NCBI GenBank assembly: GCA_002712005.1
Contig: PASP01000013.1
Span: 20,513 to 84,512 of the forward strand
Length of the DNA: 64,000 bases
DNA from: Halobacteriovoraceae bacterium
GTDB lineage: Bacteria; Bdellovibrionota; Bacteriovoracia; Bacteriovoracales; Bacteriovoracaceae
Reading direction: 5' to 3'
Shown here: positions 1-8,396 of the stretch, piece by piece
Numbering within the stretch: the first letter of the stretch is position 1
How the letters are laid out: each line of letters starts with the position of its first letter
Position numbers and translations under genes: made by a program
Notes under the pieces: model-generated
Databases searched by the model: none
The model's input: only the letters and a program-made list of their open reading frames with translations
Told to the model about the DNA's origin: nothing

Positions 1-1
1 A

Positions 2-2500
2 GATATATGGCATAGGGATCAACTCTTTCTTACCGCACTTAATTATGTGATGAGTTTGGCCAGTACACGTACGATTAAACTTGATACCTATCCGGTCGAG
101 CTTTCTCGAACGGGATTAAGTGTAGGAAGGTTGATATTAACTGAGAATAATGATTCCAATCACGTTAAATTCATTTCCGAAAATCATTTTGATGATCCAA
201 CTCAATTGCCTCTTTTTAGTCTCTCCAGTACTGTTCCTCGAAAAGTGAGACCTCTTGTAAGAGAGGTCGTTATGGATCAACAATGGCCTATTGAAGGAGA
301 GAAATCCTTTTTGAAGTTTCGCTGGCCTATTGCTTCGGATGAGAAGATTTATTTAAAGAGGGAAGATAGGCATGCAGACTTTTCTCGACAACAATATGAT
401 GAAGAACTAAAGAAGACTTATCCCATATTTATTAAATTTCTCTTAAGTCGATTAAAAGACGAATTTAGTCCTCTGGCCATAATTGATCTCGCTATTGAAG
501 ATATCACTGATTATATTGAGCAAAGAAGAGAAGTTGTAAATGAAGGTTACGAGTTTTGTCTTCAAAGAGATTGTACTGAAGGAAGCTTAAATTGGGATAA
601 TTGGTCAACTCCTTCTCGTGATAAGAGACTAAGAGAGAAATTTAGTAATATAGATCTACTTACCCATGAATTTAATAATCTTCATCCCGGACTTATTCAG
701 CGCTGGGAAGATGCCCTCTCTCTTAATCGTGTGGATATTCTTGGCTTCTCACTTTCTTTAAAAACCATACGCTATTTGGTAGATCATGGCCTTCTTTCGA
801 GCAACCCTGAAGATTATCCCCTCGTAAGATGGGGCATCGATCTTACACAAAATTCTCGTGAAATCTTAGATGAAATAAAATCATTGCTCGTAAAAAGGGA
901 AGAGATTATCTCCTCTCAATGGGAAGAGTGCCAATTAAAAGACTGTTTTCCAAAGACGGCGAAGTGGTTATCTTGGAATACATTTAAAGTAGATGAACAG
1001 CTTCTGAAGGCCTATCTTAAACTCGATTCAATATGTCAGATCTATGGTCAAGAAACTTGTTTTAAGCTCATATTTGGTGACAATAAAGAGGATCTCTCCT
1101 TCTCTTTGAAAACGGATCCGCTCATTTCTCTTGAAGAATGGATTAGAAGAATTCCTTTCTTCTATTCAGATTTAGATGCTTCTATAGATCGTCGTTGGGC
1201 CAAGTTTGATTTACCAGGGCAATTGATTCGCTTTGACCAAAAAATACGTTTTTCATCTTCTAAAGCTGTTATTGATGACAAAAAAGTAGTCGACCTGCTT
1301 CATGATCAAAAAGTTCTCTATACAGCACAAGATGACGAAGTCGTTATCCTTACTCATTTAGGGGAGAGAAGTGAATATACACTTGATAGTGATTGGTTAC
1401 TCTTTAAGAAATCAACGCAAGTTCTCCTTTTAAATCCTTTAACTCTGAGACAAAGAATCCACATTAATTCACTTGTGAAAGAAGATGAATCCCTAGTCAG
1501 CTTTATTAAGAGAGACAATAGAATCATTATTGAAGGTGGTAAATTAGGGACAGAGTTTATTCTTCTGGTGAACTTAGAAAATAAGGAAATCCAAAGAGTT
1601 GAGATTTCTTCGATGGCAAAAGAAAAACCCCTTTATCTGAGTCAAAATGGTCGACTTATTGATCTACGTTTCCATGATTTTAGAGAAATAAAAATAAATA
1701 TTTCTGATGATTTCCCTGTGGCAAACCTTCAAATAATCGACTATGAAGCCAATAAGATATTATTTGACTTTAGAGACGATCAATTTGGCACTCGCTATCC
1801 TGTTCTTTACGAGAAACAAGCTTATAGGAACTTAATTTCTTCAAAGGATATAAGTCCTAAATTTAATATTTCTCTGAATCACTATTCTCTTTCCAAAAAT
1901 ATCTATTTCATTACTTATTTAGATAGTGAAGAGTTTCCTAAGGCCTATATATATCATCTCGATCATTCTGAATCCCTTCAGAATTTGGGGAACCAGTTTA
2001 ATGAAATTATCGAATATGATGGAATCTTCTACTTTAGTGTTGAGAAAGGCAGCCTCTGGTCACAAAATAGAAAGAAGAGTGCATGGAGTCTTCATTCCAG
2101 AATTTTAAATCCAATGAAATTTGAAAACTCTTTAAAAATATCTCATCTCACAAAAGAAGGGATATTTCTCCAGGGGGAGAATATCTATACTCTTGGACTC
2201 TTTTTAACTTTTGAACAATATTTATCGGGACTACCTGGTAAACCAACCCCAGGTTACCTGAGAAGACGTGACGATTATTGTCCAAATATAGGTGAGAATA
2301 TTGATTATGTTGATCAATTTGATTTTCCCCATGGTGACTACACCTGTTTTGGAAAAGTTTATAAAGACTCTCTTCGAACTGAGCCTCTATTTACGATTAA
2401 AAATAGAGAACCTAAATTTTCTCCTCGCTCTCTATATTTACCCTCAGGTTCTAAGGTAGAGCTGATCTCCCAAAATTTACTTATTTGGTGGGGTAATTAA
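2..2500 (+). CDS. Unknown secreted/surface-type protein, 5'-truncated by window edge
   Basis: I do not recognise this protein. The reading frame is open to the left edge: codons before the GTG at 47 read DIWHRDQLFLTALNY and no ribosome binding site precedes 47, so the true start lies outside the window. About 830 residues are visible. The product is hydrophilic with no obvious membrane segment. Two blocks, coded near 521-605 and 890-980, share the spacing C-x4-C-x6-W-x2-W after an R/K-R-E stretch, which indicates an internal duplication. The second half is rich in short beta-type segments (for example VVILTHLGERSEYTL) and could be a beta-propeller or beta-sandwich; that is a guess. It ends 72 bases before a run of secreted and TolC-like genes on the same strand and may be co-transcribed with them. 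Confidence 0.6.
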   Translation, partial: DIWHRDQLFLTALNYVMSLASTRTIKLDTYPVELSRTGLSVGRLILTENNDSNHVKFISENHFDDPTQLPLFSLSSTVPRKVRPLVREVVMDQQWPIEGEKSFLKFRWPIASDEKIYLKREDRHADFSRQQYDEELKKTYPIFIKFLLSRLKDEFSPLAIIDLAIEDITDYIEQRREVVNEGYEFCLQRDCTEGSLNWDNWSTPSRDKRLREKFSNIDLLTHEFNNLHPGLIQRWEDALSLNRVDILGFSLSLKTIRYLVDHGLLSSNPEDYPLVRWGIDLTQNSREILDEIKSLLVKREEIISSQWEECQLKDCFPKTAKWLSWNTFKVDEQLLKAYLKLDSICQIYGQETCFKLIFGDNKEDLSFSLKTDPLISLEEWIRRIPFFYSDLDASIDRRWAKFDLPGQLIRFDQKIRFSSSKAVIDDKKVVDLLHDQKVLYTAQDDEVVILTHLGERSEYTLDSDWLLFKKSTQVLLLNPLTLRQRIHINSLVKEDESLVSFIKRDNRIIIEGGKLGTEFILLVNLENKEIQRVEISSMAKEKPLYLSQNGRLIDLRFHDFREIKINISDDFPVANLQIIDYEANKILFDFRDDQFGTRYPVLYEKQAYRNLISSKDISPKFNISLNHYSLSKNIYFITYLDSEEFPKAYIYHLDHSESLQNLGNQFNEIIEYDGIFYFSVEKGSLWSQNRKKSAWSLHSRILNPMKFENSLKISHLTKEGIFLQGENIYTLGLFLTFEQYLSGLPGKPTPGYLRRRDDYCPNIGENIDYVDQFDFPHGDYTCFGKVYKDSLRTEPLFTIKNREPKFSPRSLYLPSGSKVELISQNLLIWWGN

Positions 2501-2571
2501 TACAGTCTTTGATGAAAAAAAATTGATTTAGTTGTATATGTGTTCCTTATTTAATTAAAAAGGTGGATAGA

Positions 2572-3726
2572 ATGGGATGTAAGAAGATAGCCCTATTAGT
2601 TACAAGTGCTTTATTTTGTTTGAGTTCTTATGCTCAAGTGACCATGAATCTCGTTGAAGGTAAGAGAAAAGTCGTTTCTAGTAACACTTCTGTGGCCATA
2701 TCATACGAAAATTATGTAAGAGCTCAAAAAGAATCAAAAGCGGCTAGATTGGCCTTGCTTCCAAGCTTCAGTGTTGATCTCTTCTTACTCGATTACCAAT
2801 ATATTATGTTAAGAAGTATAATTCCTGAACCTTCTCGGTTTTTCTCTGCTGCCGCATCAGCTGAGCTTGTTGGAGCTGCTGATCTAAACCGTTTGATCGT
2901 GAAAAGAAATATCCTAGAAGATTTTGAAAAAAACTATTATCTCCTTCAAATGCGTAAGAGTTTTCTTCCTATGCTTGCTCAAGAGCTTGAGATTCTAGAA
3001 GAGCTTGAGCAGGATACCTTAGAAGCCTACGAATTAGGAGCAGTTGAGTTTTCTGAATACTATCAAGCCAAGAGAACAGCATTAGGAGCTCGTTCGGCCT
3101 ATTTAGGAGCAGAGCAATTAATCGCTTCTGATGAACTTGGAATGAAGCTTATGCTTGAAATCCCTAATGATACTGAATTAGTGTTAGAAAATGAGGACCT
3201 CTATAATGGAGCTCTTGATTTTCCTGAGAGCTCTACTGAAGCTGAAAGTATCGCTGTTAATAACTCAAAGGAAATTGAAACCTATTACTATACAATAAAT
3301 GCCGCTCGTAAAATGAAAAAAGGTGTGGCCATTTCATGGCTAAGTTGGAGTGGAGTTGGATTTGATTACTTTGCTAGAAGCTCAATCGCTAAGAGTAATA
3401 TAAGAAAACTAGAAAACGAAAGAACCAAAACAATTTATGAAACTCGTAATCAAGTTTCTAAGCTCTATCAATTGATAGAAAATCAAAAGAAGAAAATTGA
3501 GATTCAAGAAAGACTTGTTGAAATGGCGGATCTTAATTATGAAGCCAAACTTGATCAGTTTAATGAATTAAGAGGAACTAAGATAGCCTTGAAAAAAGCT
3601 GAGATATCGACATTATCTTCAAAACGTGAGTATTTAAGTCTCGAGTATGAACTAGAAATTCTTTATATTTCTTTAAAACGTATTTTAGGCACGACAATGA
3701 TTTCTAACGAAGTTCCAAGAGCTTAA
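2572..3726 (+). CDS. TolC-like outer membrane protein (first of two)
   Basis: This is a predicted periplasmic/outer-membrane protein of the TolC family, about 384 residues. ATG 2572 is chosen because AAAGGTGG sits just before it; an in-frame GTG at 2563 lies inside that ribosome binding site. The N-terminus is a signal peptide (KKIALLVTSALFCLSSYAQ). Two long helical repeats are visible. The first contains EQDTLEAYELGAVEFSEYY, the TolC 'ye.Ga.s..d...A' pattern. The second ends near LEYELEILYISLKRILG. The length is slightly short for the family (usually 420-490). The next gene is another TolC-like protein, so the pair may form or feed one export channel. The substrate is unknown; the neighbouring exopolysaccharide locus is a possible but unproven client. 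Confidence 0.65.
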   Translation: MGCKKIALLVTSALFCLSSYAQVTMNLVEGKRKVVSSNTSVAISYENYVRAQKESKAARLALLPSFSVDLFLLDYQYIMLRSIIPEPSRFFSAAASAELVGAADLNRLIVKRNILEDFEKNYYLLQMRKSFLPMLAQELEILEELEQDTLEAYELGAVEFSEYYQAKRTALGARSAYLGAEQLIASDELGMKLMLEIPNDTELVLENEDLYNGALDFPESSTEAESIAVNNSKEIETYYYTINAARKMKKGVAISWLSWSGVGFDYFARSSIAKSNIRKLENERTKTIYETRNQVSKLYQLIENQKKKIEIQERLVEMADLNYEAKLDQFNELRGTKIALKKAEISTLSSKREYLSLEYELEILYISLKRILGTTMISNEVPRA

Positions 3727-3731
3727 TAAGT

Positions 3732-5012
3732 ATGAGGGATATGATGAAATTATCAAAAAGAAAAATTCTTTCTCATTTTGTGGTTCTTCAGTTTGTGATT
3801 CAGGTTGTTTTTATTCACTCTGGATCAGCACTAGCTCAAGTCCCTGTTGAGTCTCTTCAAGATGAATTATCTAGCTATCTTGAAGCAAGTGCGGAAGGGC
3901 TAACGGCCAATGATATTAAGAATTTAAATCAAGAGAGAAATAAAGATATAAGCAATGCTTATGAAAACTACTTTGTCGCAAAGAAAAATGTTTCTATAGC
4001 TCGTAGTGCTCTAAACCCAATCAATACAGGTTTGATTTTAGGTGTAAGCCTTGGCGCAACCTATCTATGGGCACCCATTGCATTAAATGCTCTTCTTTCT
4101 CTTCCTACAAAAATTTATAATATTGGAAAGAATGAAGCTCTCGCCAATGCTCAGTATTGGTACCGTTTACAAGCTAGAGAGCTTCTTAATACAGAAGCGG
4201 TTAAGTTATATTATGACATTCTTACGAATGAATTCATTCTTAAGTCTATTGATCTTGAGGTTAGCCTCTATAATTCATTGTCAGAGTCCCTCGCTCAGAA
4301 CTCTGAAGAAAATGCGGCTCGTATCTCTGAAATCAATGGCACGATCTTGGCGCTTCAAAAAGAATCATTAGTCATTCATGATACGGTCATTAAAGAAAGA
4401 GCTGCACTTAGAACCATGCTCTCTTATGGTCCAGATAGGCAATTGGTCTTATCTCAAGATGATCGAGTACTCACTAAAGTACTCGACGATACTTTAGATG
4501 ATAATGACTTATCCCATGTGGCCTTCAAAAATAGTCGTGAATATAAGGCCAAGTACTGGATCTACCAAGCATCGATTAAAAACTTAAAAATGGTTCGTTG
4601 GTCTCTTATTTCAATCAATGGTCTCAACTTCAGCTATGGTCAAAGAGTAAAGATTGCAAAATCTGAAAAGGCCGTTGCTTATGATGAGATGATTATGACT
4701 GGCAAAGCTGTTAAAAATGCAGCTGTTGATTCCTTAGGACAACTCCATTATACATTTAAATTACAAGAGATTAGCCGTGATAAAAGTAGTGATAGTCTAA
4801 ACTTTAGCGCAGGTATAAGAACAAATTTTGAGAATAACTTACTTTCTTATGCTGATTATATCATGACAGCAGTTAGTGCGATTCGTGATTATAGATCTTT
4901 TGTAATGGCCCATTATCAAACTCTTGGGAAAATAGAAGATATGAATCTAACTCTAGGGAAAGATATAGAATATTCTCAAGAGGGTGTTCTAGATCTTGGA
5001 TCCATTTTTTAA
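3732..5012 (+). CDS. TolC-like outer membrane protein (second of two)
   Basis: This secreted helical protein of about 426 residues follows the first TolC-like gene by 5 bases and is probably in its operon. The N-terminus is basic then hydrophobic (HFVVLQFVIQVVFIHSGSALAQ), a typical signal peptide ending in an AxA-type site. NAYENYFVAKKNVSIARSAL resembles the first TolC helix, and long coiled-coil-prone stretches follow. Start choice is uncertain: ATG 3732 is the outermost, but GAGGGA at 3734-3739 would better serve ATG 3744. Similarity to TolC is weaker than for the upstream gene, and the hydrophobic stretch LILGVSLGATYLWAPIALNA is unusual for the family. It may be a divergent partner of the upstream protein rather than a second channel. 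Confidence 0.5.
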   Translation: MRDMMKLSKRKILSHFVVLQFVIQVVFIHSGSALAQVPVESLQDELSSYLEASAEGLTANDIKNLNQERNKDISNAYENYFVAKKNVSIARSALNPINTGLILGVSLGATYLWAPIALNALLSLPTKIYNIGKNEALANAQYWYRLQARELLNTEAVKLYYDILTNEFILKSIDLEVSLYNSLSESLAQNSEENAARISEINGTILALQKESLVIHDTVIKERAALRTMLSYGPDRQLVLSQDDRVLTKVLDDTLDDNDLSHVAFKNSREYKAKYWIYQASIKNLKMVRWSLISINGLNFSYGQRVKIAKSEKAVAYDEMIMTGKAVKNAAVDSLGQLHYTFKLQEISRDKSSDSLNFSAGIRTNFENNLLSYADYIMTAVSAIRDYRSFVMAHYQTLGKIEDMNLTLGKDIEYSQEGVLDLGSIF

Positions 5013-5066
5013 TTAAATATTAAGTTTTTAGGGGATTTATATCAGATTCCCATCATAGGATAGAAT

Positions 5067-6365
5067 ATGAAAAAAATATTAAATCTCATTGTTTTAGCTA
5101 CCATGACTCAGTCTGTTTGGGCACTTTCTCCAAGACTGAACACAACCATGGAACTCTTCCAAGACTGTATGGATACGGTAGCCGTTCCTCTTTGTGATAA
5201 TCATTACGACTCAATAGTTGAAGAGCTTGAAAATGTTAATATGGATGCTAGAGGGGAATTTGTTTATGTTCTCAAAGATGTTCTAAAAAAGAATAATACA
5301 GAAGAAGTCGTTCTTAATCTCTATGCTAAACTTCAAACTCTAGTTCCTTTCTATACTGAGCTTGATGGTACGGATACATGGTCAGGACGTGATATGCTTG
5401 GTCTATTTGGGGAAGTGTCTGTAGAATATGTTAAATATGCTCAAGTAGATCAAGATCTTCTTAAAGATTTACTTGTTGAGCAAAAGACACCTGCAGCTCG
5501 TTATAAGTTTCTCGGTGCCTTACATACAAAAGCTGATGAAGTTACGAAAGAAGAAGAAATCGAAGCCCTTATTGCATTCTCTATCTTCGCTAAGGACTAT
5601 ATTAAAGGTCTAAATGACGAATATTATATCTACCAAACAGCTGTAGGTCTGATTAAGAAATTAACGATTAAAAATATCTCTTTCAAAAGAGGGTTTGAAG
5701 GTGTCTATGAGATTAAACTTCTTGATCCTGCTGCTTCAAAAACTTTAAAGGTTGATAACCTTGTTGTTAGTTCTTCTGATGTAAATAACGGTCTAATCGT
5801 AAATTTTGTTTCTTCTCAATTGAGAGCTACTAAATTTTCTTTCAAAGGGGCAGGACTCCTTGGAAATACAGCTTTTTCTAATGAAAAAGTCTATATTGAT
5901 AATAATGAGCTTTCTTCTCCTGGTTTTCAATTTTCATTTGATTTTGACAGTAAGGAAATTAGAGGTTCATTCTATTCCAAACGTTTTGGTTCAGTTGATT
6001 TTATGGGAACTCAAAAGGTGAGTAATGCTTTTCTTTACGAAGTTGAAAATGATAGCGATGAAAATAGAATTGCTTCTGTTTCTGAACTCGAAGGGATTCA
6101 CAAGGTAAGCTTGGGTGCTTATCAGATGAATCTTAGAATAGAGCAGACTGATGATGCAGCTGAAATCACTCTTATCAATAATAATGCTCTTATCGTTTTC
6201 TCTAATGTTACTTTTTCTAAGGAAAATGGGGTTCTCAAGGCCATTGATTGGAAAATGGAAAAGGTTCTCGAACTTAAAGTAACTAAGTTTGGGGATGAAA
6301 TTATTCTTAAAGGGCAATTTACAAATTCGCCGCTTGCTAAGGTTTTATCCGTTAACTCTCTGTGA
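5067..6365 (+). CDS. Secreted protein of unknown function
   Basis: I do not recognise this protein. It has 432 residues with a clear signal peptide (MKKILNLIVLATMTQSVWA). The N-terminal half, to about residue 190, looks helical and holds a possible disulfide pair (DCMDTVAVPLC). The C-terminal half is beta-rich with repeated short strands, for example VYEIKLLDPAASKTLKVDNL and SFDFDSKEIRGSFYSKRF, reminiscent of a beta-barrel or jelly-roll. It follows the second TolC-like gene by 54 bases, and a rho-independent terminator lies just after its stop. It is therefore probably the last gene of the TolC-like operon and may be a periplasmic or surface partner of that export system (inference from position only). 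Confidence 0.55.
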   Translation: MKKILNLIVLATMTQSVWALSPRLNTTMELFQDCMDTVAVPLCDNHYDSIVEELENVNMDARGEFVYVLKDVLKKNNTEEVVLNLYAKLQTLVPFYTELDGTDTWSGRDMLGLFGEVSVEYVKYAQVDQDLLKDLLVEQKTPAARYKFLGALHTKADEVTKEEEIEALIAFSIFAKDYIKGLNDEYYIYQTAVGLIKKLTIKNISFKRGFEGVYEIKLLDPAASKTLKVDNLVVSSSDVNNGLIVNFVSSQLRATKFSFKGAGLLGNTAFSNEKVYIDNNELSSPGFQFSFDFDSKEIRGSFYSKRFGSVDFMGTQKVSNAFLYEVENDSDENRIASVSELEGIHKVSLGAYQMNLRIEQTDDAAEITLINNNALIVFSNVTFSKENGVLKAIDWKMEKVLELKVTKFGDEIILKGQFTNSPLAKVLSVNSL

Positions 6366-6395
6366 AGTTTTCATCACATGGATAATCATTTGATC

Positions 6396-6424
6396 AAAGG
6401 GCCTTTAATTGGCCCTTTCTTTTT
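6396..6424 (+). terminator. Rho-independent terminator of the TolC-like operon
   Basis: A perfect 8-bp stem AAAGGGCC / GGCCCTTT with a 7-base loop is followed by CTTTTT. It lies 30 bases after the stop at 6365 and closes the first operon before the exopolysaccharide locus. Confidence 0.9.
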
Positions 6425-6571
6425 ATGTACTATCAGTAACTTAGAGTTGTCTTAAAGATAGACCCCCATTAAGTAATTCTTTCATAGACAGGTTATGTTT
6501 ATGATGCAATGTGGTAAAACTACATATCTGTAATTTAACAAAAAGATTTCAAATATCGGAGTTTTAACCCC

Positions 6572-7165
6572 ATGAGTGTAGCAAACCCTTATCGAGGTGG
6601 TGTGATTAATCATTCTACTCATATCGATCAGTCAGATTATCTCGTACAAAATATTGATTTTTCTTTAAAATCTCGAGGATATCGTGTTCATGGAATTTTA
6701 AGTCCCATGGCGAAAGATTATGAGAAAACCATTCAGCTTATTCAAGTTTTAAGCTACAAGCTCAAAACGATTTATGGTCATAATTCTATATTGGTAGACC
6801 TATCTTTAAGTGGCGATACGTCCTTGCTAAGTCTTATGAATAAAGATTCTCTGGGCCGTAACTCCAACGGAGTTTATCGTGGTAATCCCTTATCGTATTA
6901 TCTTTTTAATCAACAAATTAATCACGAGGCTCACTCTCTCATTGATGACTTTATGATGGTGAAGGCGATTGAGAATTTAAAGAATGAATTTGATCTTCTT
7001 TTTATTCTTCCAAGTCTTAAGAATCCTTCTCTTGTAAAGCAAGTCGAAATTAATGTTGATGGGCAATGGCTTTTTTTAGATAAGAAGAATGCAGCTTCCC
7101 TCTATCGAAATATAGATAAGTTTAATCATTTTGAAGTACCCTTTCTTGGGCTTGCAACAATATAA
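6572..7165 (+). CDS. CpsD/Wzc-like cytoplasmic protein lacking the Walker A motif
   Basis: This 197-residue protein sits immediately before a Wzz-type gene, where polysaccharide loci usually carry a CpsD/Wzc tyrosine autokinase. Its fold signature is MinD/CpsD-like: VHGILSPMAKDYEKTIQLIQ lines up with the family's 'I.vtSp.pgeGKTt...nla', and HNSILVDLSLSGDTSLLSLM with 'vLLIDaDlr.p.l..l'. The P-loop GKT/GKS is absent: the loop reads SPMAKDYEKT. There is no C-terminal tyrosine cluster. It is thus probably a non-catalytic relative that regulates the adjacent chain-length protein. The ATG at 6572 has only a weak upstream ribosome binding site. Family assignment rests on two motifs and synteny, so confidence is moderate. 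Confidence 0.5.
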   Translation: MSVANPYRGGVINHSTHIDQSDYLVQNIDFSLKSRGYRVHGILSPMAKDYEKTIQLIQVLSYKLKTIYGHNSILVDLSLSGDTSLLSLMNKDSLGRNSNGVYRGNPLSYYLFNQQINHEAHSLIDDFMMVKAIENLKNEFDLLFILPSLKNPSLVKQVEINVDGQWLFLDKKNAASLYRNIDKFNHFEVPFLGLATI

Positions 7166-7175
7166 GGGTCCAGAT

Positions 7176-8396
7176 ATGGAAGATAAAATTTATATCAAAG
7201 ATTTACTCAAGAAGATTTTTAAATACAAATTGGCAATAAGCTTAATTTTGATTGGAGCTACAGGATTTCTCATTTCTATGAGTTATTTGATTCCTAAAAC
7301 TTATCGCTCTGAATTTGAAATTAATGTCTATTCTAAATATTTTAAAAATGGAATCATTAGTGAAGTTGTACCAGGTGTAGGTTCATTAAAAGAAATGACA
7401 GATACGATTAACTCAATGGTTCGTGAGGTCATGAGTGATGAGTATATCGACGAGTTGGGAATTGAATATAAATTCTACTCGGACCTGCGATCATCTGAGG
7501 AACTCACGACATATGGTGAACGTTATCAAAGGGCCAGAGAGAGAATGTTCTTAAGAGAGCGTTTCAAGTATTATTCCACTGGTGTTCAGTCATATAAAGT
7601 ACTTTTTTCGGGAAAAGATCCTCTAATTACTTTAGAGGTGACGAAGAAAGTTCTTGAAAGAATTAAAACGACATTTGTTTCTAAGAGACTTGAAACAATC
7701 GAGTTAGCAAGACAGAGTCTCTTTCAAAAACTCGAATCTATTAATCTCACTCGAAAAATTACTGATGATGAAGTTGCATCAAATGCATTGGCATCTAAGA
7801 ATCCTCAAGTCCTAAAATCCGAGTTACTTAATATTGAACAAAGTATTAGTTCATTACTAAAGCAATTCAATCGTAACCATCCAAGAATTAGAAATCTTGA
7901 AAATCGTAAACAAACGATTTCAAAGTGGCTTTCTGAGTTTAATGTTCTCGATTCTCAAGAAAGGGATATCGAGTATTCAGAAGCTCCACTTATTATGTCT
8001 GGAGATTCAAAAGTTGCGGCTGAAATAGCCTCTAAACTCTATGTTAAATATAATAATATAAATATTGCCCTTGAAATTGAGCGAAAGAATTTGAATTCTT
8101 ATATAGGTGTGATTCAAAGACCTCAATTACCTACATCTCCAATATTCCCAAAGAAGAGAATCTTTGCTTCCTTAGGATTTGTTCTCGGGTTAGTCCTCTG
8201 CTTTATCTATATTTTCTATCGGGAAATAATGGTTCTCAGACAGGATGATTATTTAGAACTGATTGCTCAAAAGCTTGAAACAACTTATTTTGGTGACTTT
8301 TCTCAAATAAGCAAAACTAAAAATACTTTTATAAAAGATAAAAATGACTTGAGCCCAAGTCCTGATTTAATGGATCGAAACGACAATTTATCATGA
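7176..8396 (+). CDS. Wzz-type polysaccharide chain-length determinant
   Basis: This inner-membrane, periplasm-facing protein is predicted to control polysaccharide chain length with Wzy and Wza. ATG 7176 is chosen because TAAGGG lies just upstream; it starts 11 bases after the preceding stop, while an in-frame ATG at 7131 would overlap that gene. TM1 is around residues 18-40 (KLAISLILIGATGFLISMSY). It is followed by the beta start of the Wzz domain (TYRSEFEINVYSK) and a long coiled coil with SSLLKQFNRNHPRIRNLENR. A proline-rich turn, RPQLPTSPIFPKKR, precedes TM2 (IFASLGFVLGLVLCFIYIFY). This is the classical Wzz/PCP layout. There is no fused kinase domain; the upstream P-loop-less gene takes that position. 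The C-terminal cytoplasmic tail is short and polar. Confidence 0.88.
   Translation: MEDKIYIKDLLKKIFKYKLAISLILIGATGFLISMSYLIPKTYRSEFEINVYSKYFKNGIISEVVPGVGSLKEMTDTINSMVREVMSDEYIDELGIEYKFYSDLRSSEELTTYGERYQRARERMFLRERFKYYSTGVQSYKVLFSGKDPLITLEVTKKVLERIKTTFVSKRLETIELARQSLFQKLESINLTRKITDDEVASNALASKNPQVLKSELLNIEQSISSLLKQFNRNHPRIRNLENRKQTISKWLSEFNVLDSQERDIEYSEAPLIMSGDSKVAAEIASKLYVKYNNINIALEIERKNLNSYIGVIQRPQLPTSPIFPKKRIFASLGFVLGLVLCFIYIFYREIMVLRQDDYLELIAQKLETTYFGDFSQISKTKNTFIKDKNDLSPSPDLMDRNDNLS

Noticed and set aside
6447..6505. Promoter before the exopolysaccharide locus (TTGTCT or TTCTTT with TATGAT)
   Set aside because: Matches are too weak at either spacing to support a call, although a promoter must lie in this 150-base gap.
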